DNA from: Mesostigma viride
Taxonomy: Eukaryota > Streptophyta > Mesostigmatophyceae > Mesostigmatales > Mesostigmataceae
Assembly (NCBI GenBank): GCA_009746045.1
Contig: RPFO01001815.1
Location: 62,001 to 126,000 of the forward strand
Direction: 5' to 3'
Length of the DNA: 64,000 bases
In this document: one piece after another, positions 1 through 11,800 of the stretch
How positions within the stretch are numbered: position 1 is the first letter of the stretch
Layout of the letters: the number at the start of each line of letters is the position of its first letter
The notes under the pieces: generated by a model
Told to the model about the DNA's origin: nothing
The model's input: only the letters and a program-made list of their open reading frames with translations
The model's database searches: none
Program-made: the position numbers and the translations under genes

Positions 1-3000
1 TGCCTGTGGATGGTTTGCGCGGTGGGCATGAAGGGATCGCTGTTTTGCACCGCGGGGGTATGTGCCTGTGGATGGTTTGCGCGGTGGGCATGAAGGGATC
101 GCTGTTTTGCACCGCGGGGGTATGTGCCTGTGGATGGTTTGCGCGGTGGGCATGAAGGGATCGCTGTTTTGCACCGCGGGGGTATGTGCCTGTGGATGGT
201 TTGCGCGGTGGGCATGAAGGGATCGCTGTTTTGCACCGCGGGGGTATGTGCCTGTGGATGGTTTGCGCGGTGGGCATGAAGGGATCGCTGTTTTGCACCG
301 CGGGGGTATGTGCCTGTGGATGGTTTGCGCGGTGGGCATGAAGGGATCGCTGTTTTGCACCGCGGGGGTATGTGCCTGTGGATGGTTTGCGCGGTGGGCA
401 TGAAGGGATCGCTGTTTTGCACCGCGGGGGTATGTGCCTGTGGATGGTTTGCGCGGTGGGCATGAAGGGATCGCTGTTTTGCACCGCGGGGGTATGTGCC
501 TGTGGATGGTTTGCGCGGTGGGCATGAAGGGATCGCTGTTTTGCACCGCGGGGGTATGTGCCTGTGGATGGTTTGCGCGGTGGGCATGAAGGGATCGCTG
601 TTTTGCACCGCGGGGGTATGTGCCTGTGGATGGTTTGCGCGGTGGGCATGAAGGGATCGCTGTTTTGCACCGCGGGGGTATGTGCCTGTGGATGGTTTGC
701 GCGGTGGGCATGAAGGGATCGCTGTTTTGCACCGCGGGGGTATGTGCCTGTGGATGGTTTGCGCGGTGGGCATGAAGGGATCGCTGTTTTGCACCGCGGG
801 GGTATGTGCCTGTGGATGGTTTGCGCGGTGGGCATGAAGGGATCGCTGTTTTGCACCGCGGGGGTATGTGCCTGTGGATGGTTTGCGCGGTGGGCATGAA
901 GGGATCGCTGTTTTGCACCGCGGGGGTATGTGCCTGTGGATGGTTTGCGCGGTGGGCGTGAAGGGATCGCTGTTTTGCACCGCGGGGGTATGTGCCTGTG
1001 GATGGTTTGCGCGGTGGGCATGAAGGGATCGCTGTTTTGCACCGCGGGGGTATGTGCCTGTGGATGGTTTGCGCGGTGGGCATGAAGGGATCGCTGTTTT
1101 GCACCGCGGGGGTATGTGCCTGTGGATGGTTTGCGCGGTGGGCATGAAGGGATCGCTGTTTTGCACCGCGGGGGTATGTGCCTGTGGATGGTTTGCGCGG
1201 TGGGCGTGAAGGGATCGCTGTTTTGCACCGCGGGGGTATGTGCCTGTGGATGGTTTGCGCGGTGGGCATGAAGGGATCGCTGTTTTGCACCGCGGGGGTA
1301 TGTGCCTGTGGATGGTTTGCGCGGTGGGCATGAAGGGATCGCTGTTTTGCACCGCGGGGGTATGTGCCTGTGGATGGTTTGCGCGGTGGGCATGAAGGGA
1401 TCGCTGTTTTGCACCGCGGGGGTATGTGCCTGTGGATGGTTTGCGCGGTGGGCATGAAGGGATCGCTGTTTTGCACCGCGGGGGTATGTGCCTGTGGATG
1501 GTTTGCGCGGTGGGCATGAAGGGATCGCTGTTTTGCACCGCGGGGGTATGTGCCTGTGGATGGTTTGCGCGGTGGGCATGAAGGGATCGCTGTTTTGCAC
1601 CGCGGGGGTATGTGCCTGTGGATGGTTTGCGCGGTGGGCATGAAGGGATCGCTGTTTTGCACCGCGGGGGTATGTGCCTGTGGATGGTTTGCGCGGTGGG
1701 CATGAAGGGATCGCTGTTTTGCACCGCGGGGGTATGTGCCTGTGGATGGTTTGCGCGGTGGGCATGAAGGGATCGCTGTTTTGCACCGCGGGGGTATGTG
1801 CCTGTGGATGGTTTGCGCGGTGGGCATGAAGGGATCGCTGTTTTGCACCGCGGGGGTATGTGCCTGTGGATGGTTTGCGCGGTGGGCATGAAGGGATCGC
1901 TGTTTTGCACCGCGGGGGTATGTGCCTGTGGATGGTTTGCGCGGTGGGCATGAAGGGATCGCTGTTTTGCACCGCGGGGGTATGTGCCTGTGGATGGTTT
2001 GCGCGGTGGGCATGAAGGGATCGCTGTTTTGCACCGCGGGGGTATGTGCCTGTGGATGGTTTGCGCGGTGGGCATGAAGGGATCGCTGTTTTGCACCGCG
2101 GGGGTATGTGCCTGTGGATGGTTTGCGCGGTGGGCATGAAGGGATCGCTGTTTTGCACCGCGGGGGTATGTGCCTGTGGATGGTTTGCGCGGTGGGCATG
2201 AAGGGATCGCTGTTTTGCACCGCGGGGGTATGTGCCTGTGGATGGTTTGCGCGGTGGGCATGAAGGGATCGCTGTTTTGCACCGCGGGGGTATGTGCCTG
2301 TGGATGGTTTGCGCGGTGGGCATGAAGGGATCGCTGTTTTGCACCGCGGGGGTATGTGCCTGTGGATGGTTTGCGCGGTGGGCATGAAGGGATCGCTGTT
2401 TTGCACCGCGGGGGTATGTGCCTGTGGATGGTTTGCGCGGTGGGCATGAAGGGATCGCTGTTTTGCACCGCGGGGGTATGTGCCTGTGGATGGTTTGCGC
2501 GGTGGGCGTGAAGGGATCGCTGTTTTGCACCGCGGGGGTATGTGCCTGTGGATGGTTTGCGCGGTGGGCATGAAGGGATCGCTGTTTTGCACCGCGGGGG
2601 TATGTGCCTGTGGATGGTTTGCGCGGTGGGCATGAAGGGATCGCTGTTTTGCACCGCGGGGGTATGTGCCTGTGGATGGTTTGCGCGGTGGGCATGAAGG
2701 GATCGCTGTTTTGCACCGCGGGGGTATGTGCCTGTGGATGGTTTGCGCGGTGGGCATGAAGGGATCGCTGTTTTGCACCGCGGGGGTATGTGCCTGTGGA
2801 TGGTTTGCGCGGTGGGCATGAAGGGATCGCTGTTTTGCACCGCGGGGGTGTGTGCCTGTGGATGGTTTGCGCGGTGGGCGTGAAGGGATCGCTGTTTTGC
2901 ACCGCGGGGGTGTGCCTGTGGATGGTTTGCGCGGTGGGCATGAAGGGATCGCTGTTTTGCACCGCGGGGGTATGTGCCTGTGGATGGTTTGCGCGGTGGG

Positions 3001-5575
3001 CATGAAGGGATCGCTGTTTTGCACCGCGGGGGTATGTGCCTGTGGATGGTTTGCGCGGTGGGCATGAAGGGATCGCTGTTTTGCACCGCGGGGGTATGTG
3101 CCTGTGGATGGTTTGCGTGGTGGGCATGAAGGGATCGCTGTTTTGCACCGCGGGGGTATGTGCCTGTGGATGGTTTGCGCGGTGGGCATGAAGGGATCGC
3201 TGTTTTGCACCGCGGGGGTATGTGCCTGTGGATGGTTTGCGCGGTGGGCGTGAAGGGATCGCTGTTTTGCACCGCGGGGGTATGTGCCTGTGGATGGTTT
3301 GCGCGGTGGGCATGAAGGGATCGCTGTTTTGCACCGCGGGGGTATGTGCCTGTGGATGGTTTGCGCGGTGGGCATGAAGGGATCGCTGTTTTGCACCGCG
3401 GGGGTATGTGCCTGTGGATGGTTTGCGTGGTGGGCATGAAGGGATCGCTGTTTTGCACCGCGGGGGTGTATGCCTGTGGATGGTTTGCGCGGTGGGCATG
3501 AAGGGATCGCTGTTTTGCACCGCGGGGGTATGTGCCTGTGGATGGTTTGCGCGGTGGGCATGAAGGGATCGCTGTTTTGCACCGCGGGGGTATGTGCCTG
3601 TGGATGGTTTGCGCGGTGGGCGTGAAGGGATCGCTGTTTTGCACCGCGGGGGTATGTGCCTGTGGATGGTTTGCGCGGTGGGCATGAAGGGATCGCTGTT
3701 TTGCACCGCGGGGGTATGTGCCTGTGGATGGTTTGCGTGGTGGGCATGAAGGGATCGCTGTTTTGCACCGCGGGGGTGTGCCTGTGGATGGTTTGCGCGG
3801 TGGGCATGAAGGGATCGCTGTTTTGCACCGCGGGGGTGTGTGCCTGTGGATGGTTTGCGCGGTGGGCATGAAGGGATCGCTGTTTTGCACCGCGGGGGTA
3901 TGTGCCTGTGGATGGTTTGCGCGGTGGGCATGAAGGGATCGCTGTTTTGCACCGCGGGGGTGTGTGCCTGTGGATGGTTTGCGCGGTGGGCGTGAAGGGA
4001 TCGCTGTTTTGCACCGCGGGGGTGTGTGCCTGTGGATGGTTTGCGCGGTGGGCGTGAAGGGATCGCTGTTTTGCACCGCGGGGGTATGTGCCTGTGGATG
4101 GTTTGCGCGGTGGGCATGAAGGGATCGCTGTTTTGCACCGCGGGGGTATGTGCCTGTGGATGGTTTGCGTGGTGGGCATGAAGGGATCGCTGTTTTGCAC
4201 CGCGGGGGTATGTGCCTGTGGATGGTTTGCGCGGTGGGCATGAAGGGATCGCTGTTTTGCACCGCGGGGGTATGTGCCTGTGGATGGTTTGCGTGGTGGG
4301 CATGAAGGGATCGCTGTTTTGCACCGCGGGGGTATGTGCCTGTGGATGGTTTGCGCGGTGGGCGTGAAGGGATCGCTGTTTTGCACCGCGGGGGTATGTG
4401 CCTGTGGATGGTTTGCGCGGTGGGCATGAAGGGATCGCTGTTTTGCACCGCGGGGGTGTGTGCCTGTGGATGGTTTGCGCGGTGGGCGTGAAGGGATCGC
4501 TGTTTTGCACCGCGGGGGTGTGTGCCTGTGGATGGTTTGCGTGGTGGGCGTGAAGGGATCGCTGTTTTGCACCGCGGGGGTATGTGCCTGTGGATGGTTT
4601 GCGCGGTGGGCATGAAGGGATCACTGTTTTGCACCGCGGGGGTGTGTGCCTGTGGATGGTTTGCGCGGTGGGCGTGAAGGGATCGCTGTTTTGCACCGCG
4701 GGGGTATGTGCCTGTGGATGGTTTGCGTGGTGGGCATGAAGGGATCGCTGTTTTGCACCGCGGGGGTATGTGCCTGTGGATGGTTTGCGCGGTGGGCATG
4801 AAGGGATCGCTGTTTTGCACCGCGGGGGTATGTGCCTGTGGATGGTTTGCGCGGTGGGCATGAAGGGATCGCTGTTTTGCACCGCGGGGGTGTGTGCCTG
4901 TGGATGGTTTGCGTGGTGGGCATGAAGGGATCACTGTTTTGCACCGCGGGGGTATGTGCCTGTGGATGGTTTGCGCGGTGGGCATGAAGGGATCGCTGTT
5001 TTGCACCGCGGGGGTATGTGCCTGTGGATGGTTTGCGCGGTGGGCATGAAGGGATCGCTGTTTTGCACCGCGGGGGTATGTGCCTGTGGATGGTTTGCGC
5101 GGTGGGCATGAAGGGATCACTGTTTTGCACCGCGGGGGTGTGTGCCTGTGGATGGTTTGCGTGGTGGGCATGAAGGGATCGCTGTTTTGCACCGCGGGGG
5201 TATGTGCCTGTGGATGGTTTGCGCGGTGGGCATGAAGGGATCGCTGTTTTGCACCGCGGGGGTATGTGCCTGTGGATGGTTTGCGTGGTGGGCATGAAGG
5301 GATCGCTGTTTTGCACCGCGGGGGTATGTGCCTGTGGATGGTTTGCGCGGTGGGCATGAAGGGATCGCTGTTTTGCACCGCGGGGGTGTGTGCCTGTGGA
5401 TGGTTTGCGCGGTGGGCATGAAGGGATCGCTGTTTTGCACCGCGGGGGTATGTGCCTGTGGATGGTTTGCGTGGTGGGCATGAAGGGATCGCTGTTTTGC
5501 ACCGCGGGGGTATGTGCCTGTGGATGGTTTGCGCGGTGGGCATGAAGGGATCGCTGTTTTGCACCGCGGGGGTAT
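1..5575. repeat. 62-bp minisatellite, about 90 copies
   Basis: A tandem array of a 62-bp unit beginning TGCCTGTGGATGGTTTGCGC fills the left edge and continues beyond the window. Two units are 60 bp (near 2910 and 3776). Copies are almost identical up to about 2.8 kb, and base variants (GGCGTGAAG, GTGTGTGCC, TTTGCGTGG, GATCACTG) accumulate toward the right end. The plus strand is stopped in each three-copy cycle by the TGA in GCATGAAG. The consensus minus strand has no stop in any frame. The array ends about 140 bp before the first recognised exon of the downstream gene and probably lies in its intron or upstream region. Confidence 0.97.
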
Positions 5576-5717
5576 GAAAATGCCAGGACATTCCCCTTGC
5601 AGGTGCCCCCGGCGCATCAGGCAAGAGTAATACCTCACCCCATACTTGTTGCTGTTGCCGTGTACTTCATGTGTTTGGGCCCATGGGTGTGCGTGTGTGT
5701 GGAGGGGATATCTACAG

Positions 5718-5894
5718 TGTGTCTCGACAGTGTGGCCAACGACTTCCCAGGCACTGGGGTTGACCTCGGGTGCATTGAGGAGTTTCCTGTTTGTGCCGAA
5801 CGACACGGGGCCGGTTGGCTCTTTGCCTCCACTCATGGAGGAAGCTTGACCGGCACCAACAACGGGGATTGGGAGGAGGGTTTCGGATGCAGAT
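5718..5894 (+). CDS. Exon a: Cys module (CLDS...DLGC...PVC...GC)
   Basis: The acceptor is CTACAG|TG and the donor T|GTAGGT. The exon is 177 bp (59 codons), phase 1 at both ends. The translation opens with CLDS, then VDLGC, then FPVC, and ends FGC after a Gly/Asn/Ser-rich loop containing THGGSLTGTNNGDW. It has the longest third-to-fourth-Cys loop but one of the seven modules. It sits between the 62-bp and 50-bp minisatellites with only about 140 and 56 bp of spacer. Confidence 0.75.
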
Positions 5895-8800
5895 GTAGGT
5901 TTGGTGTGCCTTGCATCCCCAAACTCTTGTTTGCAGAGATTTTATCAGCCCGATTTATGGGCATGCCGTTTGAATATCCTTGTGTTGTTCTTCTTTAGTA
6001 TGATTTATGGGCATGCAGTTTGAATATCCTTGTGTTGTTCTTCTTTAGTATGATTTATGGGCATGCAGTTTGGATATCCTTGTGTTGTTCTTCTTTAGTA
6101 TGATTTATGGGCATGCAGTTTGAATATCCTTGTGTTGTTCTTCTTTAGTATGATTTATGGGCATGCAGTTTGGATATCCTTGTGTTGTTCTTCTTTAGTA
6201 TGATTTATGGGCATGCAGTTTGAATATCCTTGTGTTGTTCTTCTTTAGTATGATCTATGGGCATGCAGTTTGAATATCCTTGTGTTGTTCTTCTTTAGTA
6301 TGATCTATGGGCATGCAGTTTGGATATCCTTGTGTTGTTCTTCTTTAGTATGATTTATGGGCATGCAGTTTGAATATCCTTGTGTTGTTCTTCTTTAGTA
6401 TGATTTATGGGCATGCAGTTTGGATATCCTTGTGTTGTTCTTCTTTAGTATGATCTATGGGCATGCAGTTTGGATATCCTTGTGTTGTTCTTCTTTAGTA
6501 TGATTTATGGGCATGCAGTTTGAATATCCTTGTGTTGTTCTTCTTTAGTATGATTTATGGGCATGCAGTTTGAATATCCTTGTGTTGTTCTTCTTTAGTA
6601 TGATCTATGGGCATGGAGTTTGAATATCCTTGTGTTGTTCTTCTTTAGTATGATCTATGGGCATGCAGTTTGAATATCCTTGTGTTGTTCTTCTTTAGTA
6701 TGATTTATGGGCATGCAGTTTGGATATCCTTGTGTTGTTCTTCTTTAGTATGATTTATGGGCATGCAGTTTGGATATCCTTGTGTTGTTCTTCTTTAGTA
6801 TGATTTATGGGCATGCAGTTTGAATATCCTTGTGTTGTTCTTCTTTAGTATGATCTATGGGCATGCAGTTTGAATATCCTTGTGTTGTTCTTCTTTAGTA
6901 TGATTTATGGGCATGCAGTTTGAATATCCTTGTGTTGTTCTTCTTTAGTATGATTTATGGGCATGCAGTTTGGATATCCTTGTGTTGTTCTTCTTTAGTA
7001 TGATTTATGGGCATGCAGTTTGAATATCCTTGTGTTGTTCTTCTTTAGTATGATTTATGGGCATGCAGTTTGGATATCCTTGTGTTGTTCTTCTTTAGTA
7101 TGATCTATGGGCATGCAGTTTGGATATCCTTGTGTTGTTCTTCTTTAGTATGATTTATGGGCATGCAGTTTGAATATCCTTGTGTTGTTCTTCTTTAGTA
7201 TGATTTATGGGCATGCAGTTTGAATATCCTTGTGTTGTTCTTCTTTAGTATGATCTATGGGCATGGAGTTTGAATATCCTTGTGTTGTTCTTCTTTAGTA
7301 TGATCTATGGGCATGCAGTTTGAATATCCTTGTGTTGTTCTTCTTTAGTATGATTTATGGGCATGCAGTTTGGATATCCTTGTGTTGTTCTTCTTTAGTA
7401 TGATTTATGGGCATGCAGTTTGGATATCCTTGTGTTGTTCTTCTTTAGTATGATTTATGGGCATGCAGTTTGAATATCCTTGTGTTGTTCTTCTTTAGTA
7501 TGATCTATGGGCATGCAGTTTGAATATCCTTGTGTTGTTCTTCTTTAGTATGATTTATGGGCATGCAGTTTGAATATCCTTGTGTTGTTCTTCTTTAGTA
7601 TGATTTATGGGCATGCAGTTTGGATATCCTTGTGTTGTTCTTCTTTAGTATGATTTATGGGCATGCAGTTTGAATATCCTTGTGTTGTTCTTCTTTAGTA
7701 TGATCTATGGGCATGCAGTTTGAATATCCTTGTGTTGTTCTTCTTTAGTATGATTTATGGGCATGCAGTTTGAATATCCTTGTGTTGTTCTTCTTTAGTA
7801 TGATTTATGGGCATGCAGTTTGAATATCCTTGTGTTGTTCTTCTTTAGTATGATCTATGGGCATGCAGTTTGAATATCCTTGTGTTGTTCTTCTTTAGTA
7901 TGATTTATGGGCATGCAGTTTGAATATCCTTGTGTTGTTCTTCTTTAGTATGATTTATGGGCATGCAGTTTGAATATCCTTGTGTTGTTCTTCTTTAGTA
8001 TGATTTATGGGCATGCAGTTTGAATATCCTTGTGTTGTTCTTCTTTAGTATGATTTATGGGCATGCAGTTTGAATATCCTTGTGTTGTTATTCTTTATGT
8101 ACTTGTCCGTGAAGTGATGCCGACAGCCTTTGTATTGTCATGGTCTTTTTATCCCCCGTTGAAACGGGCTGACACCTGAGTTTGAACGATGGGTCTTTGA
8201 GTCTGTGAGCGACTACACATTGGTCTTCTAAAAGTGCCAAGACATGCTATTAACATGACCATGGAACTCCAGGGTAACCAGACTCTTTATTAAAACAATG
8301 AGTGGAGCACATACAAAAGGCAGGCCACATTCCGGCCGCCGATGCTCATAGGAACACTTTTTGCTTGTCAAAGGCTAGCTCACCCCCAAAACATGCAGGG
8401 AGGGTGGGCGGGAAAAGAAAAGAGGCCGACCTTAGCTAGGTGGGTTTGCTTCTGTCTTTTTTCCGTGTCACGCGGCCCAGACGGCATTTTTCGCCACGCA
8501 AATTTTGCGTCTTAACAAATGACGCAGTTTGACGTTCTTATTGCCGGCAGCTTACGTAAGGCTGCCGGGGCTATTAGGTCACACATTGCGTGAGAGTAAG
8601 AATCTAGATCTATTAATCACGACGTCATAAACAAAGAAGCCTAGACAGTGGCAGGTTTATATATCAACGTAGCTCCTGCCACCTGGCCAGTAAAAGCTGG
8701 CGAAATCTTTGGCCACTGCCGATCCAGATCAGGGCCGCACCGGCCTCAAAAGGTATGTATGTCACGCGAACCCTATAACCTAGCTATAGCTAGCGGCTAC

Positions 8801-11800
8801 CCTTCCATCTCACTATAAAGAAACTATGTTCAGAGAACCACAATTCTAGTCCTCCCAGTAACACTTATCATCAGATGTCAGTCAAACTTGGTGACAGCGA
8901 TCCCCATAAAACCCATTTTATTCCGTGTACCTATTTGCACCCTCGTGGACACCGGGTGCCCACTCAATGGTGACCTGTAAGAGCATAAAAAGCACCCAGA
9001 ATGCCAGTTTTACTCATATGTTGTGTTATACAAGACACAATTGATGTCATATTGACCTGGAAATGGGTAGGCAAGTTGTTTTAGCTCATGCACCTTGACG
9101 AACAAGTTCCATACCGCTGGGATACAGGTTTGCAAGAAATAATGCCACCATACGTCACACATATGACAGTTTTTCGCATTTTGACAATGAATGGATGCTC
9201 CACACATTACACATAAACTAGGTTAGGCTGGGAACATGCAATTTGCCACGTGCAGTATATGCCTGGCTGCCAAGTTGCCCTTCAGTTGGACGCCAGCTGA
9301 TGACAACAATGTGCTGTCAAACGTCACACTCATGCCATTTTTACCATTAAGTACACCACAGCAGGCGCCCAATAAAAATGATGTCAGATTGACCTGAAAA
9401 CTGATAAACAGTGGAGTCACAACATGCTGAGCCTGTTTATCGTACTACGCATCAATGGCTGGGGCACTGTGACGTGAAACAGCAGCTAAGAGCTTTTATT
9501 CCTTCTATAGCCTACCCTAGGAATGGTAGCCAAGGTCAGACTGAGCCCCAGCTCGGTAACTATCTCCACAATGACATGCAAGGCATGTAGTGATAAAACT
9601 GTACTGTATCTGGATGTGGTGACAAAGGTTGCGAAGTGTAAGACTATAAACTGTGGCTGCTACAAAAAGGGTAGCAACTTGTAGTCAGGTGGAGTGAAGA
9701 GTGTGGTTGGTAGCACACTTGTTTGCACATGCTGTAAGCCTGCAGTCATCAACATCTCCGGCACGCTGCATAGCTAGCATGGCAGACGTTTTGCAGGTGT
9801 GCCTGCATTGATGCACATTCTTGTCGTACCTGGGTAACAAGCCATGCCTAGTGAAGCATGGCCAGGTGCACGGCAAGTGGAGGCGGTGGCATGCCATGAG
9901 CTTGTGCCAGAAAGCGCGAAATTGAACACGTGAACAGCAGCAAGATCAAATACCAAAAGCTGGAGGGATGTGTAAGGGGTTTGTGAAAAATGATAGTGGT
10001 GGCAAAAGTCAAGAATGGCAGAGGTAACAGGTATGGCCACTAGCCACCAGCATTATGCAGCAGTGAAGCTGTAGTGACATGGTCATGATTTTTAGAAAGA
10101 TAACTAGTTATGTGGCAGGTCTGTATGGATGACTGCCGAGGCAGTTGATTATATGGACTAATTTGCAGAGGCAGAACCACCTGGCATGCCGCTGGCGCTC
10201 CTGGTCGATTTGCATAGTATGTCTGCATGGCGATGACACAGCTTTTTCGTAATCCCAACCCCCTAAAAGGGGTTGCCTTGCGAAGCTGTAGCAGCGGTGC
10301 CGGTTAGCAGCAGTGAGCACTACCATGCACCACTTTCTGTGGTGTTGGTGCCATTTGTTGGGTGCCATTTGTTGTTGCAGATGCCAATCTCAATGATTGG
10401 TGGCAGCAATGAAGGCGGCAACAGAGGCCACCCGCTGTATCGCAACAAGAATCACAACACTCAAGAGTATTTTCTAACTGTATTTTAGTTATTCATGATA
10501 AGGACAAGTAGAGGCACGCCATGGCATCATCAGTTTCAAAAAATCTCATTTCTACAAGGAGTTCTAGGGTTACCAAGTTACGCAACAACCAGATTTGCCA
10601 GCTGGAATTGGGTGTGAAACTTTTGCTTTTTGGTCCTCCTGGAAAGCTGCGAACTTGCGATTCTTGTTACGATGCTACCCCTGTATCGAATGATGGCTAC
10701 CGTAGGTGTGTATGCTGCAGTAGGAGGATGAAGAGGGGCAGGTATCGAGTGGCACTTGAGCTACCCCTGTACCGTATGATGGCTACCGTAGGTAGGTTTG
10801 CTGCAGTAGAAGAAGGAGGATGAAGAGTGGCAGGTATCGAGTGGCACTTGAACGGACTATGAAGGTGATGGCAGCGGGTGTGGGAGCTGATGTGGCACAT
10901 TGTGGCGGAGTGAAGATGCAGGGCTTATGTTTCTCAACCATGCAGCTGCACTATCAGGTATGGGGTGTCAGCGGTTGTCAGATGGGAATGGTGGTTATGA
11001 TCCTGGAGGACTTGGTGTTGGGAGGCTTAGCAAGAAGTGCTGATGGTGATGGTGCATGGCACTCAACAACATGCATGATACACAACCATTAGTCATATGT
11101 ATGGCCACTTGTATGGGAATGTTGAGGACTGCAGACCAAGGGATTCCAATGGTGGTGGTTACACTTGTGGTAGGGGCGGTTGTGTTGCAAATGTGGAATG
11201 TGCCGTGAAAGGCAGTGGCACTGCTATTGGTGGCGATGTTTGTGTCAGTGTTGTTAGATTGAGGCAAATGTGAAGGCTGTGCATGCACACCTCGCTACTG
11301 CCCTTTGCGTACATTTGGTGTTGGATGCAGCCATGTGCATCGCAGTCCCTGTATCTGCGGAGACTGTATTCGTTGCGTGCATTAGCTGTAACGGTCCCTG
11401 TCGCCTGCGTTGTTGCTTCTTGCAGGTAGCAGTTGACTTGTTGACTGCCTACATCCCTACATGTTTGATTTGGACAGGATGCCCCCTCCCGCGACGGTCT
11501 CGATTACAGTAATGTCACTGATCACTCTCTGCGCTCTGATTGAGATGTGCAATGCCAACACGACTACCGGTTTAAGAAGGCTGGCTAGAAATCGAGAACA
11601 TGAAACGTGTCCATGTTGTGCGTTCTCATGGCCTTGGCCCCTGCCTGTCAATGCGCTCAGCTTGTCTGGACAGCGCGCCGAACGATGGCAGGGACAGCGG
11701 CTGCCCCGAAGATTACCCCATCTGTGACCCGACCGCGGGGGAAGCCTGTGCAGGTCAGTGCTTATGCGGGGTTTAGTCTTGGGGGACTCCTGAACACAGC

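Noticed and set aside
4621-5502. 293-codon minus-strand ORF in the 62-bp array
   Set aside because: It is a by-product of a stop-free repeat consensus. It has no start context, no domain, and its stop arises from a single repeat variant. Noted as a property of the array, not as a gene.
8895-8985. ICTLVDTGCPLNGDL followed by a good GTAAGA donor
   Set aside because: It looks like a module or a retropepsin-type DTG, but the donor would be phase 2, no matching acceptor fits, and the open stretch is too short.
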